Positions 54,940-64,000 of a stretch of DNA of 64,000 nt are shown in pieces; the first letter of the stretch is position 1; the number at the start of each line of letters is the position of its first letter. The notes beneath the pieces are model-generated. The model was not told where the DNA came from and searched no databases. It worked only from the letters and a program-made list of their open reading frames with translations. The position numbers and the translations under genes are program-made. This stretch comes from Mesorhizobium sp. WSM2240 (lineage in GTDB: Bacteria > Pseudomonadota > Alphaproteobacteria > Rhizobiales > Rhizobiaceae), in the NCBI RefSeq assembly GCF_040438645.1, contig NZ_CP159253.1:434001-498000 (forward strand), read 5' to 3'.

Positions 54940-55842
54940 ATGACCGACCTGACAAAATCGATCCGCATCGGCACCATGGTAAGCGCCAACAAGGGCGATG
55001 CGGCCAAGCGCATCGGCGAAATCGCCGATCTGGGTTTCGAAAGCTTCGAACCGTTTTTCTGGCAAACGACCAACGGCCAGGATCTCGCCGACCTCGGCAA
55101 ACGCTGCGTGGACGCGATTGGCGATCGCGACATCACCATCTCCACCCTCGGCATGTTCGGCAACCCGCTCGAGGAAACCGAGATCGATCTGCAGACGCTG
55201 CAGGGCTGGAAGGATTGCATCGACAACGCCCACCATTTTGGGGCGAGCTGTGTAGCCGGCTTCACAGGACGCATCCGCAACAAGCCGCTGACGGACAGCC
55301 TTCCCCGCTACAAGGAAATCTGGAGCGAACTCGTCAAGCGCGCCGCCGACAAGGGCGTGAAGATCGCCTTCGAGAACTGCGCCATGGACGGCAATTGGGC
55401 GAGCGGCGACTGGAACATCGCACACAATCCGGACGCCTGGGAGCTGATCTTCAACGAGACGCCCGACAGCAATATCGGCCTCGAATGGGAGCCGTGCCAT
55501 CAGATGGTCTATCTCATCGAGCCGCTGCCCCAGATCCGCAAATGGGCGAACAAGATTTTCCACGTCCACGGGAAAGATGCGACCATCCGGTGGGATGTGA
55601 TCAGGGAGCACGGCATCTTCGGCAAGGAGAAGTTCGTCTTCATGCGCACGCCGGGCTTCGGCGACAGCAACTGGACCGACATCATTTCGGAGCTTCGCCT
55701 GGCGGGCTGGAGCGGCTCGATCGATATCGAGGGCTGGCACGATCCCGTCTACCGCGACGGGCTCGAAATGACAGGCCAGGTCTTTGCCCTCAATCACCTC
55801 AAGAATGCCAGGGGAGGCGCGTTCGTCGCTGATCCGGGATGA
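54940..55842 (+). CDS. sugar phosphate isomerase/epimerase-like TIM barrel
   Basis: 300-residue AP-endonuclease-2-fold enzyme. Metal-site motifs: Glu in IAFENCAMDGNW, Glu/His in LEWEPCHQMVY, His in HVHGKDATIRWD, Glu in SIDIEGWHDPVY. It differs clearly from the TIM barrel at 51786 and follows the oxidoreductase by 9 bp, suggesting consecutive steps. Confidence 0.87.
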   Translation: MTDLTKSIRIGTMVSANKGDAAKRIGEIADLGFESFEPFFWQTTNGQDLADLGKRCVDAIGDRDITISTLGMFGNPLEETEIDLQTLQGWKDCIDNAHHFGASCVAGFTGRIRNKPLTDSLPRYKEIWSELVKRAADKGVKIAFENCAMDGNWASGDWNIAHNPDAWELIFNETPDSNIGLEWEPCHQMVYLIEPLPQIRKWANKIFHVHGKDATIRWDVIREHGIFGKEKFVFMRTPGFGDSNWTDIISELRLAGWSGSIDIEGWHDPVYRDGLEMTGQVFALNHLKNARGGAFVADPG

Positions 55843-55905
55843 CGTGCATGGTGACCGGCATGGAGGAGTTTACCGGTCACGAAAAACAACGAAACGGAGG
55901 AGAAG

Positions 55906-57138
55906 ATGAGTTTCCGCAAATATGCGTTTATCGGCGCGCTGGCTCTCGCAACCAGCCCGTTTTTCGGCCTCAACGCGCAGGCCGAGGACGTCACCTTGAC
56001 GCTCTGGTCTCTCGACCGCGACATCCAGCCCGCTCCCAACCTGATCAAGGAATTCAACGCCCAGAACAACGGCATCAAGATCGAATACCGCCAGATCCAG
56101 TTCGATGACGTCGTTACCGAGGCAATGCGGGCCTATGCCTCCGGCCAGGCCCCCGACATCATTACCGTCGACAACCCCGAACATGCGTTGTTCTCGTCGC
56201 GCGGCGCATTCCTCGACCTCACCGACATGATCGCCAAATCGTCCGTCGTGAAGCCGGAGAACTATTTTCCAGGGCCGCTTGCCTCGACCATGTGGGATGG
56301 CAAGAATTTCGGCATTCCCAAGGCGACCAACACGATCGCGCTCTACTACAACAAGGACATGTTCAAGGCGAAGGGCCTCGACCCCGCCAAGCCGCCGCAG
56401 ACCTGGGACGAGCTCATCGAGGCAGCGCGCAAGCTGACCGATCCGGCCGCGAACGTCTACGGGCTGGCTTTCTCCGCCAAAGGCAATGAGGAGGGCACAT
56501 TCCAGTTTCTGCCTTGGGCCCAGATGGGCGGCGGCAGCTACGACAATATCAATGCCGAAGGCGCAGTGAAGGCGCTGGAAACCTGGAAGACGATCATCGA
56601 CGAAAAGCTGGCTTCGCCCGATACGCTGACGCGCAGCCAATGGGATTCCACCGGCACCTTCAATTCCGGAAACGCCGCAATGGTGATCTCGGGCCCATGG
56701 GAACTCGACCGGATGGTGCAGGAGGCAAAATTCGATTGGGGCGTGACACTCCTGCCGATCCCGCACCCGGGTGCGGAACGTTCCTCGGCCATGGGCGACT
56801 TCAACTGGGCGATCTTTGCCACCACCAAACACCCCGAGGAGGCATTCAAGGCGCTGGAGTTCTTCGTCTCGCAGGACGACAAGCTGTTCCAGAATTTTGG
56901 CCAACTGCCTGCGCGATCGGACATCTCGATCCCGAAGACCGGCGAACCCTTGAAGGATGCGGCGCTTGCGGTCTTCCAGGAGCAGATGAAATACGCCAAG
57001 CCGCGCGGCCCGCATCCGGCATGGCCAAAGATTTCCAAGGCCATTCAAGACGCCATCCAGGCGGCGCTCACGGGCCAGATGAGCGCCAAGGACGCACTCG
57101 ACCAGGCGGCCGAGAAGATCAAGGGTGTCCTGGGATAG
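55906..57138 (+). CDS. sugar ABC transporter substrate-binding protein (family 1)
   Basis: 410-residue periplasmic receptor with a Sec signal ([20 protein letters not shown]). Mature start [40 protein letters not shown] and [18 protein letters not shown] are typical of MalE-like oligosaccharide receptors. GGAGGAG precedes ATG 55906. Confidence 0.92.
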   Translation: MSFRKYAFIGALALATSPFFGLNAQAEDVTLTLWSLDRDIQPAPNLIKEFNAQNNGIKIEYRQIQFDDVVTEAMRAYASGQAPDIITVDNPEHALFSSRGAFLDLTDMIAKSSVVKPENYFPGPLASTMWDGKNFGIPKATNTIALYYNKDMFKAKGLDPAKPPQTWDELIEAARKLTDPAANVYGLAFSAKGNEEGTFQFLPWAQMGGGSYDNINAEGAVKALETWKTIIDEKLASPDTLTRSQWDSTGTFNSGNAAMVISGPWELDRMVQEAKFDWGVTLLPIPHPGAERSSAMGDFNWAIFATTKHPEEAFKALEFFVSQDDKLFQNFGQLPARSDISIPKTGEPLKDAALAVFQEQMKYAKPRGPHPAWPKISKAIQDAIQAALTGQMSAKDALDQAAEKIKGVLG

Positions 57139-57190
57139 TTGCAGGTGTTGCTGGAAGACCGCCAAAGCGGTGACCACAGTTCCTCCCGGC

Positions 57191-57228
57191 AGGGCCGTTT
57201 CCTTGCTTTCCTAGCGGGAAGCGGCCCT
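57191..57228 (+). other. intercistronic hairpin between receptor and permease genes
   Basis: AGGGCCGTTTCC (57191-57202) pairs with GGAAGCGGCCCT (57217-57228), one G-U pair, 14-nt loop, no T-tract. It lies in the 111-bp gap after the receptor gene and may stabilise the receptor message. Confidence 0.55.
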
Positions 57229-57249
57229 CGTCGGAGTAGCGGAGGATCG

Positions 57250-58152
57250 ATGAAAAGGCTCTTTTCGAGCATGCGGGACGGCCTGGGCTTCGATATTGCC
57301 CTTGTCGCCTTCCCGCTCGGGTTCCTGCTCCTGATGTCGGGCCTGCCGCTCGTCTACAATGTGGTGATGAGCTTTCAGGAGGTCGACATGTTCAGCCTCG
57401 GCACTTTCTCGCGTCCTTTCGTGGGACTGAGAAACTACACAGATCTCTTTGCCCAGCCTGAAACGTATCCCATCCTGCTCAACACGCTGATTTTCGTCGT
57501 CGGCTCGATCGCCGGTCAGTTTCTGATCGGGTTCGGACTGGCGCTCTTTTTCTGGGTCAATTTCCCGGGCGCCTCATGGCTGCGAGGTTTGTTCCTTGTT
57601 TCCTGGGTCATGCCGGGTCTGGTCGTCGGCGCCATCTGGGGCTGGATCCTGTCCGGTGATTTCGGCGTCCTGAACTTCATCCTGCGCGAAACCGGGCTGA
57701 TTGACGCGAATATCTTCTGGCGCTCGGACCCGGATTATTCGCTCTATGCGGTAATCCTGGCCAATATCTGGCTCGGCACGTCTTTCAACATGATCCTGTT
57801 GTCGGTCGGGCTTTCGGGCATTCCGGGCGACCTCTACGAAGCCGCCGAACTGGATGGCGCCAACGCCTGGCAGCGCTTCTGGACCATCACGCTGCCGACG
57901 ATGCGATCGACAATCGGAGCCATCGTCGCGCTTGGACTCATTTTCACGCTGCAGCAGTTCGACCTTTTCGCCGCGATCACATCCGGCGGGCCGAACAACG
58001 CATCGAACGTGACGCAGTACTGGGCGTGGGAGCTGTCGTTCCGCCAGTACGACTTCGGCAAGGGAGCCACAGTTTCGGTCGTCATGATCGTCTTCGTCAT
58101 GATTGCAGCGCTGGTTTACGTCCGCTCCACGCGTCATGAGGTGCGCGGATGA
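57250..58152 (+). CDS. sugar ABC transporter permease, MalF type
   Basis: 300-residue CUT1 permease, ATG 57250 with GGAGGATCG upstream; a longer frame from 57139 would run through the hairpin. Starts with a hydrophobic ALVAFPLGFLLLMSGLPLV segment; EAA loop LYEAAELDGANAWQRFWTI. Its TGA overlaps the next permease's ATG. Confidence 0.92.
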   Translation: MKRLFSSMRDGLGFDIALVAFPLGFLLLMSGLPLVYNVVMSFQEVDMFSLGTFSRPFVGLRNYTDLFAQPETYPILLNTLIFVVGSIAGQFLIGFGLALFFWVNFPGASWLRGLFLVSWVMPGLVVGAIWGWILSGDFGVLNFILRETGLIDANIFWRSDPDYSLYAVILANIWLGTSFNMILLSVGLSGIPGDLYEAAELDGANAWQRFWTITLPTMRSTIGAIVALGLIFTLQQFDLFAAITSGGPNNASNVTQYWAWELSFRQYDFGKGATVSVVMIVFVMIAALVYVRSTRHEVRG

Positions 58153-58976
58153 ACGGGACCACACGTGACCGTCTGATGCTCGCGATCGCCATCGTCATGG
58201 CCGCGATCTACCTGTTCCCGCTCTACTGGATGTACGTCACTACGTTGAAGAGCGGCTCGGAAGTGTTCGCGACGCCGCCCAGTTTCTGGCCGGCCTCCCC
58301 GCAATGGAGCACCTACGCCTTCGTCTGGGAAAGCCGGAACATGGGGCGGTATCTGTGGAACTCGCTGGTCATTGCGGTCGGCTCGGTCGCGCTGATTTCC
58401 GTCCTGGGCGTCGGCTGCGCGTATGTGCTGGCGCGCTACCGCAATGCCTGGGTGGATGTAGGGCTTTTCCTGATCCTCATGCTGCAGGTTCTTCCGGCGT
58501 CATTGATGATCACGCCGATCTTTGTCGGATTTTCGCAGCTCGGAATGCTGGAATATCCGCGCCTGGCGGTCATCATCGCGATTGCGGCAAAGAGCATGCC
58601 TTTCTTCGTCGTGCTTGTGCGCGCGACCTTTATGGGCGTTCCGCAGGAACTCGAGGAAGCCGCGCTTGTCGATGGCAATTCCCGGATCGGTGCTTTTTTC
58701 AGCATCGTTCTGCCACTTGCGCGAAACGGCATCCTCGTTAGCGCCCTCCTCATCTTCATGCAGGCCTTCGGAGAATTCGTTTATTCGAAGTCGATCATTC
58801 AGGCCGCCGAGCTTCAGCCGGCAAGCGTCGGGCTGAACTCTTTCATGGGGCCGAACACCAATGAGTGGAACAACATCATGGCCTACGCCACGATGTATGT
58901 GACGCCCATCCTGGCCATCTTCGTTCTTCTGCAGCGACGCATCGTGTCCGGCCTCACCTCTGGAGCCCTCAAATGA
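58149..58976 (+). CDS. sugar ABC transporter permease, MalG type
   Basis: 275-residue CUT1 permease. LAIAIVMAAIYLFPLYWMYV first helix, TLKSGSEVFATPPSFWPA, EAA loop LEEAALVDGNSRIGAFFSI. ATGA overlaps at both ends show tight coupling with the flanking genes. Confidence 0.92.
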   Translation: MNGTTRDRLMLAIAIVMAAIYLFPLYWMYVTTLKSGSEVFATPPSFWPASPQWSTYAFVWESRNMGRYLWNSLVIAVGSVALISVLGVGCAYVLARYRNAWVDVGLFLILMLQVLPASLMITPIFVGFSQLGMLEYPRLAVIIAIAAKSMPFFVVLVRATFMGVPQELEEAALVDGNSRIGAFFSIVLPLARNGILVSALLIFMQAFGEFVYSKSIIQAAELQPASVGLNSFMGPNTNEWNNIMAYATMYVTPILAIFVLLQRRIVSGLTSGALK

Positions 58977-60043
58977 CGATTCAGATCGAATTGCGCGGCG
59001 TCAACAAACATTACGGCTCCTTCCATGCGCTGAAGGATATCGATCTCTCGATAGCCGAAGGCACTTTCGTCGCGCTCGTCGGGCCGTCGGGTTGCGGCAA
59101 GTCGACCCTGCTCCGGTCGCTGGCCGGGCTTGAAAAGATTTCGACCGGCGACCTGAAGATCGCAGGCCAGCAGATGAACGGCGTGCCGCCCCGCAAGCGG
59201 GACGTTGCGATGGTCTTCCAGTCCTATGCGCTTTATCCGCATATGACGGTGGAGGAGAACCTCACCTACAGCCTACGTATCCGGGGTGTCGCCAGAGCGC
59301 AGGCCAAAAAGGCTGCGGCAGAGGTGGCGGCGACCACCGGTCTGTCTCATCTTTTGGGTCGGTATCCGAGGGAGCTTTCCGGCGGCCAGCGCCAGCGCGT
59401 CGCAATGAGCCGCGCCATCATCCGCCATCCGAAGGCTTTTCTCTTCGACGAGCCGCTCTCCAACCTGGATGCAGCCCTGCGAGTTCACATGCGGAAGGAA
59501 ATTCGTGCGCTCCACGATCGTCTGCATGCTACTTCCGTCTACGTCACACACGATCAGATCGAGGCGATGACGATGGCCGACCACGTCGTGGTCATGCGCG
59601 ACGGCATAATCGAGCAGCAGGGCAAGCCGCTCGATCTTTACGACATGCCGGTCAACAAATTCGTTGCCGGGTTCATCGGATCGCCGGCCATGAACTTCAT
59701 TCCGGCGACGGTCGGCGATGACGGCAAGACCCTAAGATTGGACCTCGGTACCGTCAGAGGGACATTGGCCGTTAGCCGACCGCTGCAGCCGGGGCGCAAG
59801 GTAACGGTAGGCATTCGCCCCGAACATATCGGCATCGCCGAACCAGGGCAGGGCAGCTTTGACGTTCCTGTCGCGATCGTCGAATCCACGGGTTTCACGA
59901 CCTTCATCACGGCCGCAACGACGCCGGAACTGGTCGTGGTGGAAACGGGACGCGGGCCTGTCCGCCCCGGTGACATGGTCGGACTGCAGATATCGTCAGA
60001 TCAGCTGCATCTCTTCGATGAAGTGACTGGCGTCAGGGTGTGA
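58973..60043 (+). CDS. sugar ABC transporter ATPase, UgpC/MalK type
   Basis: 356-residue ATPase; ATG 58973 overlaps the permease stop. Walker A GPSGCGKS at 37-44, [59 protein letters not shown]-terminal TOBE domain from GIRPEHIGIAE. Completes the LacI-controlled importer. Convergent with the next operon (42-bp gap). Confidence 0.93.
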   Translation: MTIQIELRGVNKHYGSFHALKDIDLSIAEGTFVALVGPSGCGKSTLLRSLAGLEKISTGDLKIAGQQMNGVPPRKRDVAMVFQSYALYPHMTVEENLTYSLRIRGVARAQAKKAAAEVAATTGLSHLLGRYPRELSGGQRQRVAMSRAIIRHPKAFLFDEPLSNLDAALRVHMRKEIRALHDRLHATSVYVTHDQIEAMTMADHVVVMRDGIIEQQGKPLDLYDMPVNKFVAGFIGSPAMNFIPATVGDDGKTLRLDLGTVRGTLAVSRPLQPGRKVTVGIRPEHIGIAEPGQGSFDVPVAIVESTGFTTFITAATTPELVVVETGRGPVRPGDMVGLQISSDQLHLFDEVTGVRV

Positions 60044-60085
60044 ACGCCGAACGCGACCTGAGCCGAGAGAAACCTTTGCCGGTGC

Positions 60086-60955
60086 TCAGACAGTCCGGAC
60101 ATCAACAGGCACGGTGTTGGGATCGGAGGCGTGCATAGTGGCTTGCGGATCGATTCCGACGTTGTCGGGTGAAAGTACCGCGCTTTTCAGGAGTTTCGAA
60201 TACGGGTGCCGCGGATCGTCGAGCACGGCCCGGGCGTCGCCGCCCTCCACCACGCGGCCCTTCTGCATGATGATGATGCGGTCGCTTATGTGATAGGCGG
60301 TGGCGAGGTCGTGGGTGATGTAGACGATCGACACGCCGAGTTCGTCGCGGAGCGCCTTGAACAGCTCTACGATGGACATTCTGAGCGACGCGTCGACCAT
60401 CGATACGGGCTCGTCGGCGACGAGTAGCGCGGGACCGGAGATCAGCGCGCGGGCGATCGCGGTGCGCTGCAACTGGCCGCCGGACAATTCGTGCGGAAAG
60501 CGCCCGCGCACCTCCGTCAGCGACAGGCCGACCTTGCGCAGCGCCTCGTCGCACACGCCGTCCACGTCCCTGCGACGGACGCCCGCCAGCCGTTGGGCCG
60601 TGGCGTAGAGATAACGGTCGACGCGCTTCAGCGGATTGAAGGCCTCGTACGGGTTTTGAAAGATCGGCTGCACCTGGCGCATGAAATCGAGCCGCGCGCG
60701 TTGGCCGCGAATAGTCGCGAGCGCCTTGCCGCGGAAGCGGATCGCGCCTGCGCTCGCCGGAACCATGTTCAGGATCATGCGGGCGAGGGTCGTCTTGCCG
60801 CTGCCCGACTCGCCGATGATGGCGAAGATTTCCGGGCGAGAGGCATCAAGCGCGAAACTGACCTCGTCGACCGCATTGAAGGTTTTGCGCGCAAGCAGCC
60901 CGCCCGACGCGTAGCTCTTCGTCACCCCTTCGAGGCTCAGCAATTCGCCCGTCAT
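60086..60955 (-). CDS. Opp/Dpp-type ABC transporter ATPase (second ATPase)
   Basis: 289-residue DppF/OppF-like ATPase. Walker A GESGSGKTT, ELSGGQLQRTAIARAL, LLVADEPVSMVDASLR, YITHDLATAYHISDR. ATG overlaps the stop of the partner ATPase (ATGA). Last gene of the minus-strand importer; its C terminus lacks the Cys motif found in the partner. Confidence 0.92.
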   Translation of the reverse strand: MTGELLSLEGVTKSYASGGLLARKTFNAVDEVSFALDASRPEIFAIIGESGSGKTTLARMILNMVPASAGAIRFRGKALATIRGQRARLDFMRQVQPIFQNPYEAFNPLKRVDRYLYATAQRLAGVRRRDVDGVCDEALRKVGLSLTEVRGRFPHELSGGQLQRTAIARALISGPALLVADEPVSMVDASLRMSIVELFKALRDELGVSIVYITHDLATAYHISDRIIIMQKGRVVEGGDARAVLDDPRHPYSKLLKSAVLSPDNVGIDPQATMHASDPNTVPVDVRTV

Positions 60956-62016
60956 TGAACGAGCCCGGTCCGTTGTTTCGCTGTTGCTTCGAACACGCCA
61001 TCCCGCTGGGCAGCGGGACTGACGGCGTGGCAGGCGACGCGATGGCGAGGATCGATCGCGATCAGCTCGGGATGCATCTCGCGGCAGATGTCCATGGCGA
61101 GCGGGCAGCGCGGATGGAACCGGCAGCCGCTCGGCGGCTCGGCCAGACTGGGCGGCGCGCCGGTGAGCGCTCGCTTGGCCGACAAGTCGCCGATCCGTGG
61201 CAGGCTGGCGATGAGGTGCTGCGTATAAGGGTGCTTCGGGCTCCTGAAAATCTCGGCCGTCGGCGCCTCCTCCACCAGGCGCCCGGCATACATGATGCCG
61301 AGGCGGTCGGAGATGTTGGCATGGACGGCCATGTCGTGAGTGACGAAGATCATTGACGAGCCGATCTCCCGTTGCGCCTCGCGGATCAGCTCGAGAACGC
61401 TTTTCTGCACGACCACATCGAGCGCCGTCGTCGGTTCGTCGGCGATGATGAAATCGGGCCGGCAGACGGTTGCAAGCGCGATCGCGATGCGCTGGCGCAT
61501 GCCGCCCGAGAGTTCATGGGGATAGGCGTCGAGCACGCCCGGCGTGAGCTGGAGACGTTCCAGATGCGCGATGATGGCCCCGAAGAATTGCCGCTTCGGC
61601 AGGTCCATATGGGGAAGCGCGAAATCGTTGAAGGACTCCCGCACACGCCGGACCGGATTGAGCACGTTCATTGAGCCTTGCGGGATATAGGAGAGATGGC
61701 GCCAGCGGATGGCCGACAGCGCCGCACGGTCGAGCCTATAAATGTCGCGGTTGAGGAAGCTGTAGCGGATCGAGCCGCCAACGACCGTGAGCGGCGGCCG
61801 GATCGCTGCAGCGATGGTCTTGATGAAGGTGGTCTTGCCGGAACTCGATTCGCCGGCGAGGCCATAGATCTCGTTCCTCCCGACCCGCAGCGAAATGTCA
61901 TCGACGGCGCGTACCTCGCGCTGCGTGCCGAAATACTTCATGACGTAATAGGCGCGCAGATTTTTGACGTCGAGCATGATGTCCGCCGACCCGTTCGCGT
62001 GCGGCCGCGCATTCAT
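60952..62016 (-). CDS. Opp/Dpp-type ABC transporter ATPase (first ATPase)
   Basis: 354-residue DppD-like ATPase with Walker [10 protein letters not shown] (Ser where most have Gly), [42 protein letters not shown]. The C-terminal oligopeptide-transporter segment [20 protein letters not shown]...RVACHAV has the four Cys typical of OppD/DppD. Overlaps the permease stop by 4 bp. Confidence 0.92.
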   Translation of the reverse strand: MNARPHANGSADIMLDVKNLRAYYVMKYFGTQREVRAVDDISLRVGRNEIYGLAGESSSGKTTFIKTIAAAIRPPLTVVGGSIRYSFLNRDIYRLDRAALSAIRWRHLSYIPQGSMNVLNPVRRVRESFNDFALPHMDLPKRQFFGAIIAHLERLQLTPGVLDAYPHELSGGMRQRIAIALATVCRPDFIIADEPTTALDVVVQKSVLELIREAQREIGSSMIFVTHDMAVHANISDRLGIMYAGRLVEEAPTAEIFRSPKHPYTQHLIASLPRIGDLSAKRALTGAPPSLAEPPSGCRFHPRCPLAMDICREMHPELIAIDPRHRVACHAVSPAAQRDGVFEATAKQRTGLVQ

Positions 62017-62876
62017 GCCTGGCCTCCCATGCGCGTGAGGCGGCTTCTGGGATCGATATATTCATTCATAGAAACGGAGAGCAGGTAGAGCCCCAGGAAG
62101 GTCATGATGACCAGGACGACGGGGAAAAGGATCCACCACCAGACGCCAGCGACCATCGCTGTGTGCTGGTTGGCCCAGTAGATCATCGTGCCGATCGTCG
62201 GTGTCTCGATGTTGGTGAAGCCGATCACCGAAAGCGTCACCTCCAGGCCGATCGACCAGTTCATGTTGTTGAGTGTGGTCGAGAAGACGATGGGGAGAAC
62301 ATAGGGCAGATGCTCCTCAACGAGGATCTGCCGGGTGCTCATGCCGGAAAAGACGCTCATCGCGGTGAACTCGCGCGTCCTGAGGCTGAGCGCCACAGAG
62401 CGGATGAGCCGCGCGTCGTAGGGCCAGCCGAGCGAGGCCATGGCGATGGCAAGCATCGGCCACGACATGTTGTCGCGCATCATGAAGAAGAACAGCACCA
62501 GGATAGGAAACAGCGGGATCACGACGAAGGTGTCGTTGATCGTCATCAGGATGCGATCGGTGATGCCGCCGGCGTAGCCGGCGACCAGCCCGATCAGCAG
62601 CGACAGGACGCGGCTCATCAGGGCGACGGAAATGCCGAAGAGCAGCGAGTTGCGGATGGCCACCGTAAGCTGCCAGAACACGTCCTGCCCACGCGAATTG
62701 GTGCCGAACGGATAGGCCCAAGACGGCGGCACGTCCGGCGCGACGACATAAATGTCCATCGGCGAATAGGGCGAGAAGAACGAGGCGGCCGCGAAAGCGA
62801 AAACGATCAGGATCAGGATCGCGCCGAGCGCGAATTCGAGGTTGTAGCGGAAGAGGTCGCGGACTGTCCTCAGCAT
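62013..62876 (-). CDS. Opp/Dpp-type ABC transporter permease (DppC type)
   Basis: 287-residue permease with an N-terminal helix (LGAILILIVFAFAAASFFSP), the periplasmic segment PFGTNSRGQDVFWQL characteristic of DppC, and the EAA-like loop TREFTAMSVFSGMSTRQILVE. 4 bp after the DppB-type gene. Confidence 0.92.
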   Translation of the reverse strand: MLRTVRDLFRYNLEFALGAILILIVFAFAAASFFSPYSPMDIYVVAPDVPPSWAYPFGTNSRGQDVFWQLTVAIRNSLLFGISVALMSRVLSLLIGLVAGYAGGITDRILMTINDTFVVIPLFPILVLFFFMMRDNMSWPMLAIAMASLGWPYDARLIRSVALSLRTREFTAMSVFSGMSTRQILVEEHLPYVLPIVFSTTLNNMNWSIGLEVTLSVIGFTNIETPTIGTMIYWANQHTAMVAGVWWWILFPVVLVIMTFLGLYLLSVSMNEYIDPRSRLTRMGGQA

Positions 62877-62880
62877 CAGG

Positions 62881-63882
62881 TCAGCTCCGCGCCACGCGGG
62901 GATCGAGCAGCGGGTAGATGATGTCGATGACCAGGATCGCTGTCGCCACCGCGATGATTGAAACCGATGTAATGCCGAGCACCAGGCTGTAGTCGCCCGA
63001 ATTCACGGCCCGGACCAGCAGCGTGCCCACGCCGGGGTAGCCGAACACGAATTCGGTGATGATCGCGCCGTTGAAGATGGCGCCGAGCGACAGCGCGAGC
63101 CCGGTCAACTGGGGAGAAAGCGCGTTGCGCATGACATAGGAGAACAGGATGCGGCGGCGATCGACGCCGCCGAGTTCCGCATAAGTGACGTAGTCCTCTG
63201 TCACGATGTTGGAGACGAGCGAGCGCATGCCGATGAACCACGCGCCCAGCCCTACCAGCACAAGCGACAGCACCGGCAGGATGGAATGCCTGACGATGCT
63301 TGCGGCGAAGGCAAAGCCCTGCCGGTCGATGTTCATCTCGGCGCCGCCGCTGATCGGAAGGACCGGCCAGAGGTAGCCGAAGACGACGAGGAGGATGAAG
63401 GCGACGATGTAGTAGGGGATCGGCTGCAGGCTCATGGCCAGGATGCCCAGGGCCTTGAGCAGGCTGTTCTTGCGATAGTAGCCGGCGAGGCCGCCGAGAA
63501 AATTGCCGACAATCCAGGCGATGAGCGTCGAGGAGACGAGCAGTCCCAAAGTCCATGGCAACGCCTGCCAGATCAGCGTTGAGACCGGCGTCGGGAACGC
63601 CGATAGCGACGGCCCGAAATCGCCCGTCGCCATGCGCCTCCAGAAAGAGACGTACTGCTCCCAGGGCGAACCCTCCAGACCATAGAGTTCGCGCAGCGTC
63701 TTGCGCATCACCTCGACCATCTCGGGGCTGGATTGGCCGAACATGGTGACGGAACTGATCGCCTGCTCGACGGGATCGACCGGCGTGAGGTGGGTGATGA
63801 GATAGGCGATGTTGATGCCGATGAAGACGACCAGAAGGAATTGTGCGAAGCGTCTGACGAGATAGAGCGCGTAGGTTCTCAT
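62881..63882 (-). CDS. Opp/Dpp-type ABC transporter permease (DppB type)
   Basis: 333-residue permease. First helix RRFAQFLLVVFIGINIAYLI, conserved GDFGPSL, and the EAA loop YVTYAELGGVDRRRILFSYV; ending VIDIIYPLLDPRV is typical of DppB. The family carries peptides, nickel, or oligosaccharides. Given the sugar genes nearby, oligosaccharides are possible, but nothing in the sequence decides this. Confidence 0.92.
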   Translation of the reverse strand: MRTYALYLVRRFAQFLLVVFIGINIAYLITHLTPVDPVEQAISSVTMFGQSSPEMVEVMRKTLRELYGLEGSPWEQYVSFWRRMATGDFGPSLSAFPTPVSTLIWQALPWTLGLLVSSTLIAWIVGNFLGGLAGYYRKNSLLKALGILAMSLQPIPYYIVAFILLVVFGYLWPVLPISGGAEMNIDRQGFAFAASIVRHSILPVLSLVLVGLGAWFIGMRSLVSNIVTEDYVTYAELGGVDRRRILFSYVMRNALSPQLTGLALSLGAIFNGAIITEFVFGYPGVGTLLVRAVNSGDYSLVLGITSVSIIAVATAILVIDIIYPLLDPRVARS

Positions 63883-63929
63883 CGCTTCGACCGTGCCGCG
63901 GCTTGCATCATTTCATTTTACACCTGTTC

Positions 63930-63962
63930 GGGAGCGAGGCGGGGGAGTGCCGCCTCGCTCCC
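63930..63962 (-). other. intercistronic hairpin between receptor and permease genes
   Basis: A perfect 12-bp stem GGGAGCGAGGCG / CGCCTCGCTCCC with a 9-nt loop, between the receptor stop (63972) and the DppB-type start. No T-tract follows on the minus strand, so it more likely stabilises the receptor mRNA or attenuates than terminates. Confidence 0.65.
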
Positions 63963-63971
63963 TGTCCGCCG

Positions 63972-64000
63972 CTACTGGGCCTTGGCGGGCTTCAGCCTGA
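63972..64000 (-). CDS. C-terminal end of a probable peptide/oligosaccharide-binding protein
   Basis: Only the last eight full codons (RLKPAKAQ) and a TAG stop at 63974-63972 are in the window. Identity is inferred from position: the solute receptor normally precedes the DppB permease gene, and the hairpin after it fits. Nothing in these residues proves it. Confidence 0.4.

Noticed and set aside
1..64000. CRISPR arrays, insertion sequences, toxin-antitoxin or phage-defence genes
   Set aside because: None found on either strand: no regularly spaced repeats, transposase, Cas, restriction or abortive-infection motifs.

Overview
The window is one GC-rich, densely coded stretch of an alphaproteobacterial chromosome or large replicon. 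It most resembles Hyphomicrobiales (Rhizobiales) of the Mesorhizobium/Phyllobacteriaceae type. This placement is an inference from gene content: several solute-binding-protein transport operons, ykoF-thiXZY behind a TPP riboswitch, a class III cyclase fused to TPR repeats, and a small RNA with three anti-Shine-Dalgarno loops like the rhizobial alpha-r14 family. No rRNA, tRNA, CRISPR array, insertion sequence or prophage was seen.

Layout. (1) 1-8270: nucleotide-sugar and surface-polysaccharide genes: the end of a NudK-type Nudix hydrolase, manC, a family-2 glycosyltransferase, manB, fcl and gmd (both visibly broken), a UDP-glucuronate 4-epimerase and a TviB-type UDP-HexNAc 6-dehydrogenase. (2) 8515-15551: an orphan glycine-betaine-type binding protein, an L,D-transpeptidase with a small lipoprotein, an AbgT transporter with an M20 peptidase, and an SLC13/TrkA-C permease. 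(3) 15673-18970: the minus-strand operon TPP riboswitch-ykoF-thiX-thiZ-thiY for uptake of thiamine pyrimidine precursors. (4) 19103-19246: a three-hairpin small RNA and its promoter. (5) 19355-23134: a TetR repressor divergent from a membrane-fusion protein/FtsX-type permease/LolD-type ATPase exporter, with a perfect palindromic operator between them. (6) 23233-37135: a cyclase-TPR sensor, a cytochrome c-linked molybdenum hydroxylase (three genes), an RND efflux pair, and SulP with a universal stress protein.

(7) 37435-60043 is the most interesting part. Within about 22.6 kb lie five Gfo/Idh/MocA oxidoreductases, two AP-endonuclease-2-fold sugar isomerase/epimerase-like TIM barrels, a DUF993 aldolase-like protein, two complete CUT1 sugar ABC importers, a tripartite tricarboxylate transporter (tctCBA), a TetR regulator and a LacI regulator. 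Two copies of an inverted repeat, GTAACC-N4-AGTTAC, precede the first ABC operon and the oxidoreductase/DUF993/tct operon. A perfect LacI-type palindrome lies at the start of the second ABC operon. The sequence suggests one or two linked pathways for unusual sugars or sugar acids, working by redox and elimination chemistry rather than by kinases: no sugar kinase is present. (8) 60086-64000: a minus-strand Opp/Dpp-type ABC importer (two ATPases, two permeases, and the tail of a probable binding protein that continues beyond the window).

Three genes carry probable inactivating lesions: fcl (internal out-of-frame deletion), gmd (no start codon, disrupted Rossmann motif, in-frame TGA) and tctC (frameshift near the 3' end). 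The first two fall in the same two-step GDP-L-fucose pathway, which suggests genuine pathway loss.
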